From Eutreptiella sp. 'Long Island Sound 2002' (lineage: Eukaryota > Euglenozoa > Euglenophyceae > Eutreptiales > Eutreptiaceae), in assembly GCA_964036045.1 (NCBI GenBank), contig OZ038388.1, positions 5,303,131-5,367,130 of the forward strand: a stretch of DNA of 64,000 nt. The letters are read 5' to 3'. The notes beneath the pieces are model-generated. The model saw nothing but the letters and a program-made list of their open reading frames with translations, made no database searches and was not told the origin of the DNA. Both the position numbers and the translations under genes were made by a program. Below, piece by piece: positions 41,841 to 54,480 of the stretch. Positions within the stretch are counted from its first letter, which is position 1, and each line of letters opens with the position of its first letter.

Positions 41841-44800
41841 CCCCAATACGGCATGGGTGAGGTAGCCATTTTGCCCACTTGTGGGCCACTTCTGATTTTG
41901 CCCCCCGCTCTGCAGCGGTGGGGATCCCCGATACGGCAGGGGTGAGGTAGCCACTTTGCCCACTTGTGGGCCACTTCTGATTTTGCCCCCCGCTCTGCAG
42001 CGGTGGGGATCCCCGATACGGCAGGGGTGAGGTAGCCACTTTGCCCACTTGTGGGCCACTTCTGATTTTGCCCCCCGCTCTGCAGCGGTGGGGATCCCCG
42101 ATACGGCAGGGGTGAGGTAGCCATTTTGCCCACTTGTGGGCCACTTCTGATTTTGCCCCCCGCTCTGCAGCGGTGGGGATCCCCGATACGGCAGGGGTGA
42201 GGTAGCCACTTTGCCCACTTGTGGGCCACTTCTGATTTTGCCCTCGGCTCTGCAGCGGTGGGGATCCCCGATACGGCAGGGGTGAGGTAGCCACTTTGCC
42301 CACTTGTGGGCCACTTCTGATTTTGCCCCCCGCTCTGAAGCGGAGGGGATCCCCGATACGACAGGGGTGAGGTAGCCACTTTGCCCACTTGTGGGCCACT
42401 TCTGATTTTGCCCCCCGCTCTGCAGCGGTGGGGATCCCCGATACGGCAGGGGTGAGGTAGCCACTTTGCCCACTTGTGGGCCACTTCTGATTTTGCCCCC
42501 CGCTCTGAAGCGGTGGGGATCCCCGATACGGCAGGGGTGAGGTAGCCACTTTGCCCACTTGTGGGCCACTTCTGATTTTGCCCCCCGCTATGTAGCGGTG
42601 GGGATCCCCGATACGGCAGGGATGAGGTAGCCACTTTGCCCACTTGTGGGCCACTTCTGATTTTGCCCTCCGCTCTGAAGCGGTGGGGATCCCCGCTACG
42701 GCAGGGGTGAGGTAGCCACTTTGCCCACTTGTGGGCCACTTCTGATTTTGCCCCCCGCTCTGAAGCGGTGGGGATCCCCGATACGGCAGGGGTGAGGTAG
42801 CCACTTTGCCCACTTGTGGGCCATTTCTGATTTTGCCCCCCGCTCTGCAGCGGTGGGGATCCCCGATACGGCAGGGGTGAGGTAGCCACTTTGCCCACTT
42901 GTGGGCCACTTCTGATTTTGCCCCCCGCTCTGAAGCGGGGGGGATCCCCGATACGGCAGGGGTGAGGTACCCATTTTGCCCACTTGTGGGCCACTTCTGA
43001 TTTTGCCCCCCGCTCTGAAGCGGTGGGGATCCCCAATACGGCAGGGGTGAGGTAGCCACTTTGCCCACTTGTGGGCCACTTCTGATTTTGCCCCCCGCTC
43101 TGAAGCGGTGGGGATCCCCGATACGGCAGGGGTGAGGTAGCCACTTTGCCCACTTGTGGGCCACTTCTGATTTTGCCCTCCGCTCTGAAGCGGTGGGGAT
43201 CCCCGATACGGCAGTGGTGAGGTAGCCACTTTGCCCACTTGTGGGCCACTTCTGATTTTGCCCCCCGCTCTGAAGCGGGGGGGATCCCCGATACGGCAGG
43301 GGTGAGGTAGCCACTTTGCCCACTTGTGGGCCACTTCTGATTTTGCCCCCCGCTCTGAAGCGGTGGGGATCCCCGATACGGCAGGGGTGAGGTAGCCACT
43401 TTGCCCACTTGTGGGCCACTTCTGATTTTGCCCCCTGCTCTGAAGCGGGGGGGATCCCCGATACGGCAGGGGTGAGGTAGCCATTTTGCCCACTTGTGGG
43501 CCACTTCTGATTTTGCCCCCTGCTCCGAAGCGGTGGGGATCCCCGATACGGCAGGGGTGAGGTAGCCACTTTGCCCACTTGTGGGCCACTTCTGATTTTG
43601 CCCCCCGCTCTGCAGCGGTGGGGATCCCCGATACGGCAGGGGTGAGGTAGCCACTTTGCCCACTTGTGGGCCACTTCTGATTTTGCCCTCGGCTCTGCAG
43701 CGGTGGGGATCCCCGATACGGCAGGGGTGAGGTAGCCACTTTGCCCACTTGTGGGCCACTTCTGATTTTGCCCCCCGCTCTGAAGCGGAGGGGATCCCCG
43801 ATACGACAGGGGTGAGGTAGCCACTTTGCCCACTTGTGGGCCACTTCTGATTTTGCCCCCCGCTCTGCAGCGGTGGGGATCCCCGATACGGCAGGGGTGA
43901 GGTAGCCACTTTGCCCACTTGTGGGCCACTTCTGATTTTGCCCCCCGCTCTGAAGCGGTGGGGATCCCCGATACGGCAGGGGTGAGGTAGCCACTTTGCC
44001 CACTTGTGGGCCACTTCTGATTTTGCCCCCCGCTCTGTAGCGGTGGGGATCCCCGATACGGCAGGGATGAGGTAGCCACTTTGCCCACTTGTGGGCCACT
44101 TCTGATTTTGCCCCCCGCTCTGAAGCGGTGGGGATCCCCGATACGGCAGGGGTGAGGTAGCCACTTTGCCCACTTGTGGGCCACTTCTGATTTTGCCCCC
44201 CGCTCTGAAGCGGAGGGGATCCCCGATACGACAGGGGTGAGGTAGCCACTTTGCCCACTTGTGGGCCACTTCTGATTTTGCCCCCCGCTCTGAAGCGGAG
44301 GGGATCCCCGATACGACAGGGGTGAGGTAGCCACTTTGCCCACTTGTGGGCCACTTCTGATTTTGCCCCCCGCTCTGAAGCGGAGGGGATCCCCGATACG
44401 ACAGGGGTGAGGTAGCCACTTTGCCCACTTGTGGGCCACTTCTGATTTTGCCCCCCGCTCTGCAGCGGTGGGGATCCCCGATACGGCAGGGGTGAGGTAG
44501 CCACTTTGCCCACTTGTGGGCCACTTCTGATTTTGCCCCCCGCTCTGAAGCGGTGGGGATCCCCGATACGGCAGGGGTGAGGTAGCCACTTTGCCCACTT
44601 GTGGGCCACTTCTGATTTTGCCCCCCGCTCTGAAGCGGTGGGGATCCCCGATACGGCAGGGGTGAGGTAGCCACTTTGCCCACTTGTGGGCCATTTCTGA
44701 TTTTGCCCCCCGCTCTGCAGCGGTGGGGATCCCCGATACGGCAGGGGTGAGGTAGCCACTTTGCCCACTTGTGGGCCACTTCTGATTTTGCCCCCCGCTC

Positions 44801-47385
44801 TGAAGCGGGGGGGATCCCCGATACGGCAGGGGTGAGGTAGCCATTTTGCCCACTTGTGGGCCACTTCTGATTTTGCCCCCCGCTCTGAAGCGGTGGGGAT
44901 CCCCGATACGGCAGGGGTGAGGTAGCCACTTTGCCCACTTGTGGGCCACTTCTGATTTTGCCCCCCGCTCTGAAGCGGTGGGGATCCCCGATACGGCAGG
45001 GGTGAGGTAGCCACTTTGCCCACTTGTGGGCCACTTCTGATTTTGCCCTCCGCTCTGAAGCGGTGGGGATCCCCGATACGGCAGTGGTGAGGTAGCCACT
45101 TTGCCCACTTGTGGGCCACTTCTGATTTTGCCCCCCGCTCTGAAGCGGGGGGGATCCCCGATACGGCAGGGGTGAGGTAGCCACTTTGCCCACTTGTGGG
45201 CCACTTCTGATTTTGCCCCCCGCTCTGAAGCGGTGGGGATCCCCGATACGGCAGGGGTGAGGTAGCCACTTTGCCCACTTGTGGGCCACTTCTGATTTTG
45301 CCCCCTGCTCTGAAGCGGGGGGGATCCCCGATACGGCAGGGGTGAGGTAGCCATTTTGCCCACTTGTGGGCCACTTCTGATTTTGCCCCCTGCTCCGAAG
45401 CGGTGGGGATCCCCGATACGGCAGGGGTGAGGTAGCCACTTTGCCCACTTGTGGGCCACTTCTGATTTTGCCCCCCGCTCTGCAGCGGTGGGGATCCCCG
45501 ATACGGCATGGGTGAGGTAGCCATTTTGCCCACTTGTGGGCCACTTCTGATTTTGCCCCCTGCTCTGAAGCGGGGGGGATCCCCGATACGGCAGGGGTGA
45601 GGTAGCCATTTTGCCCACTTGTGGGCCACTTCTGATTTTGCCCCCTGCTCTGAAGCGGTGGGGATCCCCGATACGGCAGGGGTGAGGTAGCCACTTTGCA
45701 CACTTGTGGGCCACTTCTGATTTTGCCCCCCGCTCTGCAGCGGTGGGGATCCCCGATACGGCATGGGTGAGGTAGCCATTTTGCCCACTTGTGGGCCACT
45801 TCTGATTTTGCCCCCCGCTCTGAAGCGGGGGGGATCCCCGATACGGCAGGGGTGAGGTAGCCATTTTGCCCACTTGTGGGCCACTTCTGATTTTGCCCCC
45901 TGCTCTGAAGCGGTGGGGATCCCCGATACGGCAGGGGTGAGGTAGCCACTTTGCCCACTTGTGGGCCACTTCTGATTTTGCCCCCCGCTCTGAAGCGGAG
46001 GGGATCCCCGATACGGCAGGGGTGAGGTAGCCATTTTGCCCACTTGTGGGCCACTTCTGATTTTGCCCCCCGCTCTGTAGCGGTGGGGATCCCCGATACG
46101 GCAGGGGTGAGGTAGCCACTTTGCCCACTTGTGGGCCACTTCTGATTTTGCCCTCGGCTCTGAAGCGGTGGGGATCCCCGATACGGCAGGGGTGAGGTAG
46201 CCACTTTGCCCACTTGTGGGCCACTTCTGATTTTGCCCCCCGCTCTGAAGCGGAGGGGATCCCCGATACGACAGGGGTGAGGTAGCCACTTTGCCCACTT
46301 GTGGGCCACTTCTAATTTTGCCCCCCGCTCTGCAGCGGTGGGGATCCCCGATACGGCAGGGGTGAGGTAGCCACTTTGCCCACTTGTGGGCCACTTCTGA
46401 TTTTGCCCCCCGCTCTGAAGCGGTGGGGATCTCCGATACGGCAGGGGTGAGGTAGCCACTTTGCCCACTTGTGGGCCACTTCTGATTTTGCCCCCCGCTC
46501 TGTAGCGGTGGGGATCCCCGATACGGCAGGGATGAGGTAGCCACTTTGCCCACTTGTGGGCCACTTCTGATTTTGCCCCCCGCTCTGCAGCGGTGGGGAT
46601 CCCCGATACGGCAGGGGTGAGGTAGCCACTTTGCCCACTTGTGGGCCACTTCTGATTTTGCCCCCCGCTCTGAAGCGGTGGGGATCCCCGATACGGCAGG
46701 GGTGAGGTAGCCACTTTGCCCACTTGTGGGCCATTTCTGATTTTGCCCCCCGCTCTGCAGCGGTGGGGATCCCCGATACGGCAGGGGTGAGGTAGCCACT
46801 TTGCCCACTTGTGGGCCACTTCTGATTTTGCCCCCCGCTCTGAAGCGGGGGGGATCCCCGATACGGCAGGGGTGAGGTAGCCATTTTGCCCACTTGTGGG
46901 CCACTTCTGATTTTGCCCCCCGCTCTGAAGCGGTGGGGATCCCCGATACGGCAGGGGTGAGGTAGCCACTTTGCACACTTGTGGGCCACTTCTGATTTTG
47001 CCCCCCGCTCTGCAGCGGTGGGGATCCCCGATACGGCATGGGTGAGGTAGCCATTTTGCCCACTTGTGGGCCACTTCTGATTTTGCCCCCCGCTCTGAAG
47101 CGGGGGGGATCCCCGATACGGCAGGGGTGAGGTAGCCATTTTGCCCACTTGTGGGCCACTTCTGATTTTGCCCCCTGCTCTGAAGCGGTGGGGATCCCCG
47201 ATACGGCAGGGGTGAGGTAGCCACTTTGCCCACTTGTGGGCCACTTCTGATTTTGCCCCCCGCTCTGCAGCGGTGGGGATCCCCGATACGGCAGGGGTGA
47301 GGTAGCCATTTTGCCCACTTGTGGGCCACTTCTGATTTTGCCCCCCGCTCTGTAGCGGTGGGGATCCCCGATACGGCAGGGGTGA

Positions 47386-50300
47386 GCTAGCCACTTTGCC
47401 CACTTGTGGGCCACTTCTGATTTTGCCCTCGGCTCTGCAGCGGTGGGGATCCCCGATACGGCAGGGGTGAGGTAGCCACTTTGCCCACTTGTGGGCCACT
47501 TCTGATTTTGCCCCTCGCTCTGAAGCGGTGGGGATCCCCAATACGACAGGGGTGAGGTAGCCACTTTGCCCACTTGTGGGCCACTTCTGATTTTGCCCCC
47601 CGCTCTGCAGCGGTGGGGATCCCCGATACGGCAGGGGTGAGGTAGCCACTTTGCCCACTTGTGGGCCACTTCTGATTTTGCCCCCCGCTCTGAAGCGGTG
47701 GGGATCTCCGATACGGCAGGGGTGAGGTAGCCACTTTGCCCACTTGTGGGCCACTTCTGATTTTGCCCCCCGCTCTGTAGCGGTGGGGATCCCCGATACG
47801 GCAGGGATGAGGTAGCCACTTTGCCCACTTGTGGGCCACTTCTGATTTTGCCCCCCGCTCTGCAGCGGTGGGGATCCCCGATACGGCAGGGGTGAGGTAG
47901 CCACTTTGCCCACTTGTGGGCCACTTCTGATTTTGCCCCCCGCTCTGAAGCGGTGGGGATCCCCGATACGGCAGGGGTGAGGTAGCCACTTTGCCCACTT
48001 GTGGGCCATTTCTGATTTTGCCCCCCGCTCTGCAGCGGTGGGGATCCCCGATACGGCAGGGGTGAGGTAGCCACTTTGCCCACTTGTGGGCCACTTCTGA
48101 TTTTGCCCCCCGCTCTGAAGCGGGGGGGATCCCCGATACGGCAGGGGTGAGGTAGCCATTTTGCCCACTTGTGGGCCACTTCTGATTTTGCCCCCCGCTC
48201 TGAAGCGGGGGGGATCCCCGATACGGCAGGGGTGAGGTAGCCACTTTGCCCACTTGTGGGCCACTTCTGATTTTGCCCCCCGCTCTGAAGCGGTGGGGAT
48301 CCCCGATACGGCAGGGGTGAGGTAGCCACTTTGCCCACTTGTGGGCCACTTCTGATTTTGCCCTCCGCTCTGAAGCGGTGGGGATCCCCGATACGGCAGG
48401 GGTGAGGTAGCCACTTTGCCCACTTGTGGGCCACTTCTGATTTTGCCCCCCGCTCTGAAGCGGGGGGGATCCCCGATACGGCAGGGGTGAGGTAGCCACT
48501 TTGCCCACTTGTGGGCCACTTCTGATTTTGCCCCCCGCTCTGCAGCGGTGGGGATCCCCGATACGGCAGGGGTGAGGTAGCCACTTTGCCCACTTGTGGG
48601 CCACTTCTGATTTTGCCCCCCGCTCTGCAGCGGTGGGGATCCCCAATACGGCAGGGGTGAGGTAGCCATTTTGCCCACTTGTGGGCCACTTCTGATTTTG
48701 CCCCCTGCTCTGAAGCGGGGGGGATCCCCGATACGGCAGGGGTGAGGTAGCCATTTTGCCCACTTGTGGGCCACTTCTGATTTTGCCCCGTGCTCCGAAG
48801 CGGTGGGGATCCCCGATACGGCAGGGTTGAGGTAGCCATTTTGCCCACTTGTGGGCCACTTCTGATTTTGCCCCCCGCTCTGCAGCGGGGGGGATCCCCG
48901 ATACGGCATGGGTGAGGTAGCCATTTTGCCCACTTGTGGGCCACTTCTGATTTTGCCCCCCGCTCTGAAGCGGGGGGGATCCCCGATACGGCAGGGGTGA
49001 GGTAGCCATTTTGCCCACTTGTGGGCCACTTCTGATTTTGCCCCGTGCTCTGAAGCGGTGGGGATCCCCGATACGGCAGGGGTGAGGTAGCCACTTTGCC
49101 CACTTGTGGGCCACTTCTGATTTTGCCCCCCGCTCTGCAGCGGTGGGGATCCCCGATACGGCATGGGTGAGGTAGCCATTTTGCCCACTTGTGGGCCACT
49201 TCTGATTTTGCCCCCTGCTCTGAAGCGGGGGGGATCCCCGATACGGCAGGGCTGAGGTAGCCATTTTGCCCACTTGTGGGCCACTTCTGATTTTGCCCCC
49301 TGCTCTGAAGCGGTGGGGATCCCCGATACGGCAGGGGTGAGGTAGCCACTTTGCCCACTTGTGGGCCACTTCTGATTTTGCCCCCCGCTCTGCAGCGGTG
49401 GGGATCCCCGATACGGCATGGGTGAGGTAGCCATTTTGCCCACTTGTGGGCCACTTCTGATTTTGCCCCCCGCTCTGAAGCGGGGGGGATCCCCGATACG
49501 GCAGGGGTGAGGTAGCCATTTTGCCCACTTGTGGGCCACTTCTGATTTTGCCCCCTGCTCTGAAGCGGTGGGGATCCCCGATACGGCAGGGGTGAGGTAG
49601 CCACTTTGCCCACTTGTGGGCCACTTCTGATTTTGCCCCCCGCTCTGCAGCGGTGGGGATCCCCGATACGGCAGGGGTGAGGTAGCCACTTTGCCCACTT
49701 GTGGGCCACTTCTGATTTTGCCCCCCGCTCTGCAGCGGTGGGGATCCCCGATACGGCAGGGGTGAGGTAGCCACTTTGCCCACTTGTGGGCCACTTCTGA
49801 TTTTGCCCCCCGCTCTGCAGCGGTGGGGATCCCCGATACGGCAGGGGTGAGGTAGCCATTTTGCCCACTTGTGGGCCACTTCTGATTTTGCCCCCCGCTC
49901 TGCAGCGGTGGGGATCCCCGATACGGCAGGGGTGAGGTAGCCACTTTGCCCACTTGTGGGCCACTTCTGATTTTGCCCTCGGCTCTGCAGCGGTGGGGAT
50001 CCCCGATACGGCAGGGGTGAGGTAGCCACTTTGCCCACTTGTGGGCCACTTCTGATTTTGCCCCCCGCTCTGAAGCGGAGGGGATCCCCGATACGGCAGG
50101 GGTGAGGTAGCCACTTTGCCCACTTGTGGGCCACTTCTGATTTTGCCCCCCGCTCTGCAGCGGTGGGGATCCCCGATACGGCAGGGGTGAGGTAGCCACT
50201 TTGCCCACTTGTGGGCCACTTCTGATTTTGCCCCCCGCTCTGAAGCGGTGGGGATCCCCGATACGGCAGGGGTGAGGTAGCCACTTTGCCCACTTGTGGG

Positions 50301-53300
50301 CCACTTCTGATTTTGCCCCCCGCTCTGAAGCGGGGGGGATCCCCGATACGGCAGGGGTGAGGTAGCCATTTTGCCCACTTGTGGGCCACTTCTGATTTTG
50401 CCCCCCGCTCTGAAGCGGGGGGGATCCCCGATACGGCAGGGGTGAGGTAGCCATTTTGCCCACTTGTGGGCCACTTCTGATTTTGCCCCCTGCTCTGAAG
50501 CGGTGGGGATCCCCGATACGGCAGGGGTGAGGTAGCCACTTTGCCCACTTGTGGGCCACTTCTGATTTTGCCCCCCGCTCTGAAGCGGTGGGGATCCCCG
50601 ATACGGCAGGGGTGAGGTAGCCATTTTGCCCACTTGTGGGCCACTTCTGATTTTGCCCCCCGCTCTGTAGCGGTGGGGATCCCCGATACGGCAGGGGTGA
50701 GCTAGCCACTTTGCCCACTTGTGGGCCACTTCTGATTTTGCCCTCGGCTCTGCAGCGGTGGGGATCCCCGATACGGCAGGGGTGAGGTAGCCACTTTGCC
50801 CACTTGTGGGCCACTTCTGATTTTGCCCCCCGCTCTGAAGCGGTGGGGATCCCCAATACGACAGGGGTGAGGTAGCCACTTTGCCCACTTGTGGGCCACT
50901 TCTGATTTTGCCCCCCGCTCTGCAGCGGTGGGGATCCCCGATACGGCAGGGGTGAGGTAGCCACTTTGCCCACTTGTGGGCCACTTCTGATTTTGCCCCC
51001 CGCTTTGAAGCGGTGGGGATCTCCGATACGGCAGGGGTGAGGTAGCCACTTTGCCCACTTGTGGGCCACTTCTGATTTTGCCCCCCGCTCTGTAGCGGTG
51101 GGGATCCCCGATACGGCAGGGATGAGGTAGCCACTTTGCCCACTTGTGGGCCACTTCTGATTTTGCCCCCCGCTCTGAAGCGGTGGGGATCCCCGATACG
51201 GCAGGGGTGAGGTAGCCACTTTGCCCACTTGTGGGCCATTTCTGATTTTGCCCCCCGCTCTGCAGCGGTGGGGATCCCCGATACGGCAGGGGTGAGGTAG
51301 CCACTTTGCCCACTTGTGGGCCACTTCTGATTTTGCCCCCCGCTCTGAAGCGGGGGGGATCCCCGATACGGCAGGGGTGAGGTAGCCATTTTGCCCACTT
51401 GTGGGCCACTTCTGATTTTGCCCCCCGCTCTGAAGCGGTGGGGATCCCCGATACGGCAGGGGTGAGGTAGCCACTTTGCCCACTTGTGGGCCACTTCTGA
51501 TTTTGCCCCCCGCTCTGAAGCGGTGGGGATCCCCGATACGGCAGGGGTGAGGTAGCCACTTTGCCCACTTGTGGGCCACTTCTGATTTTGCCCTCCGCTC
51601 TGAAGCGGTGGGGATCCCCGATACGGCAGGGGTGAGGTAGCCACTTTGCCCACTTGTGGGCCACTTCTGATTTTGCCCCCCGCTCTGAAGCGGGGGGAAT
51701 CCCCGATACGGCAGGGGTGAGGTAGCCACTTTGCCCACTTGTGGGCCACTTCTGATTTTGCCCCCCGCTCTGCAGCGGTGGGGATCCCCGATACGGCAGG
51801 GGTGAGGTAGCCACTTTGCCCACTTGTGGGCCACTTCTGATTTTGCCCCCCGCTCTGCAGCGGTGGGGATCCCCGATACGGCATGGGTGAGGTAGCCATT
51901 TTGCCCACTTGTGGGCCACTTCTGATTTTGCCCCCTGCTCTGAAGCGGGGGGGATCCCCGATACGGCAGGGGTGAGGTAGCCATTTTGCCCACTTGTGGG
52001 CCACTTCTGATTTTGCCCCGTGCTCCGAAGCGGTGGGGATCCCCGATACGGCAGGGTTGAGGTAGCCATTTTGCCCACTTGTGGGCCACTTCTGATTTTG
52101 CCCCCCGCTCTGCAGCGGGGGGGATCCCCGATACGGCATGGGTGAGGTAGCCATTTTGCCCACTTGTGGGCCACTTCTGATTTTGCCCCCCGCTCTGAAG
52201 CGGGGGGGATCCCCGATACGGCAGGGGTGAGGTAGCCATTTTGCCCACTTGTGGGCCACTTCTGATTTTGCCCCGTGCTCTGAAGCGGTGGGGATCCCCG
52301 ATACGGCAGGGGTGAGGTAGCCACTTTGCCCACTTGTGGGCCACTTCTGATTTTGCCCCCCGCTCTGCAGCGGTGGGGATCCCCGATACGGCATGGGTGA
52401 GGTAGCCATTTTGCCCACTTGTGTGCCACTTCTGATTTTGCCCCCTGCTCTGAAGCGGGGGGGATCCCCGATACGGCAGGGCTGAGGTAGCCATTTTGCC
52501 CACTTGTGGGCCACTTCTGATTTTGCCCCCTGCTCTGAAGCGGTGGGGATCCCCGATACGGCAGGGGTGAGGTAGCCACTTTGCCCACTTGTGGGCCACT
52601 TCTGATTTTGCCCCCCGCTCTGCAGCGGTGGGGATCCCCGATACGGCATGGGTGAGGTAGCCATTTTGCCCACTTGTGGGCCACTTCTGATTTTGCCCCC
52701 CGCTCTGAAGCGGGGGGGATCCCCGATACGGCAGGGGTGAGGTAGCCATTTTGCCCACTTGTGGGCCACTTCTGATTTTGCCCCCTGCTCTGAAGCGGTG
52801 GGGATCCCCGATACGGCAGGGGTGAGGTAGCCACTTTGCCCACTTGTGGGCCACTTCTGATTTCCCCCCCGCTCTGCAGCGGTGGGGATCCCCGATACGG
52901 CAGGGGTGAGGTAGCCACTTTGCCCACTTGTGGGCCACTTCCGATTTTGCCCCCCGCTCTGCAGCGGTGGGGATCCCCGATACGGCAGGGGTGAGGTAGC
53001 CACTTTGCCCACTTGTGGGCCACTTCTGATTTTGCCCCCCGCTCTGCAGCGGTGGGGATCCCCGATACGGCAGGGGTGAGGTAGCCATTTTGCCCACTTG
53101 TGGGCCACTTCTGATTTTGCCCCCCGCTCTGCAGCGGTGGGGATCCCCGATACGGCAGGGGTGAGGTAGCCACTTTGCCCACTTGTGGGCCACTTCTGAT
53201 TTTGCCCTCGGCTCTGCAGCGGTGGGGATCCCCGATACGGCAGGGGTGAGGTAGCCACTTTGCCCACTTGTGGGCCACTTCTGATTTTGCCCCCCGCTCT

Positions 53301-53930
53301 GAAGCGGAGGGGATCCCCGATACGGCAGGGGTGAGGTAGCCACTTTGCCCACTTGTGGGCCACTTCTGATTTTGCCCCCCGCTCTGCAGCGGTGGGGATC
53401 CCCGATACGGCAGGGGTGAGGTAGCCACTTTGCCCACTTGTGGGCCACTTCTGATTTTGCCCCCCGCTCTGAAGCGGTGGGGATCCCCGATACGGCAGGG
53501 GTGAGGTAGCCACTTTGCCCACTTGTGGGCCACTTCTGATTTTGCCCCCCGCTCTGCAGCGGTGGGGATCCCCGATACGGCAGGGGTGAGGTAGCCACTT
53601 TGCCCACTTGTGGGCCACTTCTGATTTTGCCCCCCGCTCTGCAGCGGTGGGGATCCCCGATACGGCAGGGGTGAGGTAGCCACTTTGCCCACTTGTGGGC
53701 CACTTCTGATTTTGCCCCCCGCTCTGCAGCGGTGGGGATCCCCGATACGGCAGGGGTGAGGTAGCCATTTTGCCCACTTGTGGGCCACTTCTGATTTTGC
53801 CCCCCGCTCTGCAGCGGTGGGGATCCCCGATACGGCAGGGGTGAGGTAGCCACTTTGCCCACTTGTGGGCCACTTCTGATTTTGCCCTCGGCTCTGCAGC
53901 GGTGGGGATCCCCGATACGGCAGGGGTGAG
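47386..53930 (+). repeat. 39-monomer higher-order repeat, two copies
   Basis: GAGCTAGCC at 47386 and 50701 and GGATCTCCG at 47706 and 51021 are each 3315 bp apart (39 x 85). Further right the offset is 3230 bp (38 monomers; CCCCGTGCTCCG at 48786 and 52016), showing that one monomer was gained or lost in one copy. Confidence 0.85.
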
Positions 53931-54480
53931 GTAGCCACTTTGCCCACTTGTGGGCCACTTCTGATTTTGCCCCCCGCTCTGAAGCGGAGGGGATCCCCGA
54001 TACGGCAGGGGTGAGGTAGCCACTTTGCCCACTTGTGGGCCACTTCTGATTTTGCCCCCCGCTCTGCAGCGGTGGGGATCCCCGATACGGCAGGGGTGAG
54101 GTAGCCACTTTGCCCACTTGTGGGCCACTTCTGATTTTGCCCCCCGCTCTGAAGCGGTGGGGATCCCCGATACGGCAGGGGTGAGGTAGCCACTTTGCCC
54201 ACTTGTGGGCCACTTCTGATTTTGCCCCCCGCTCTGAAGCGGAGGGGATCCCCGATACGGCAGGGGTGAGGTAGCCACTTTGCCCACTTGTGGGCCACTT
54301 CTGATTTTGCCCCCCGCTCTGCAGCGGTGGGGATCCCCGATACGGCAGGGGTGAGGTAGCCACTTTGCCCACTTGTGGGCCACTTCTGATTTTGCCCCCC
54401 GCTCTGAAGCGGTGGGGATCCCCGATACGGCAGGGGTGAGGTAGCCACTTTGCCCACTTGTGGGCCACTTCTGATTTTGC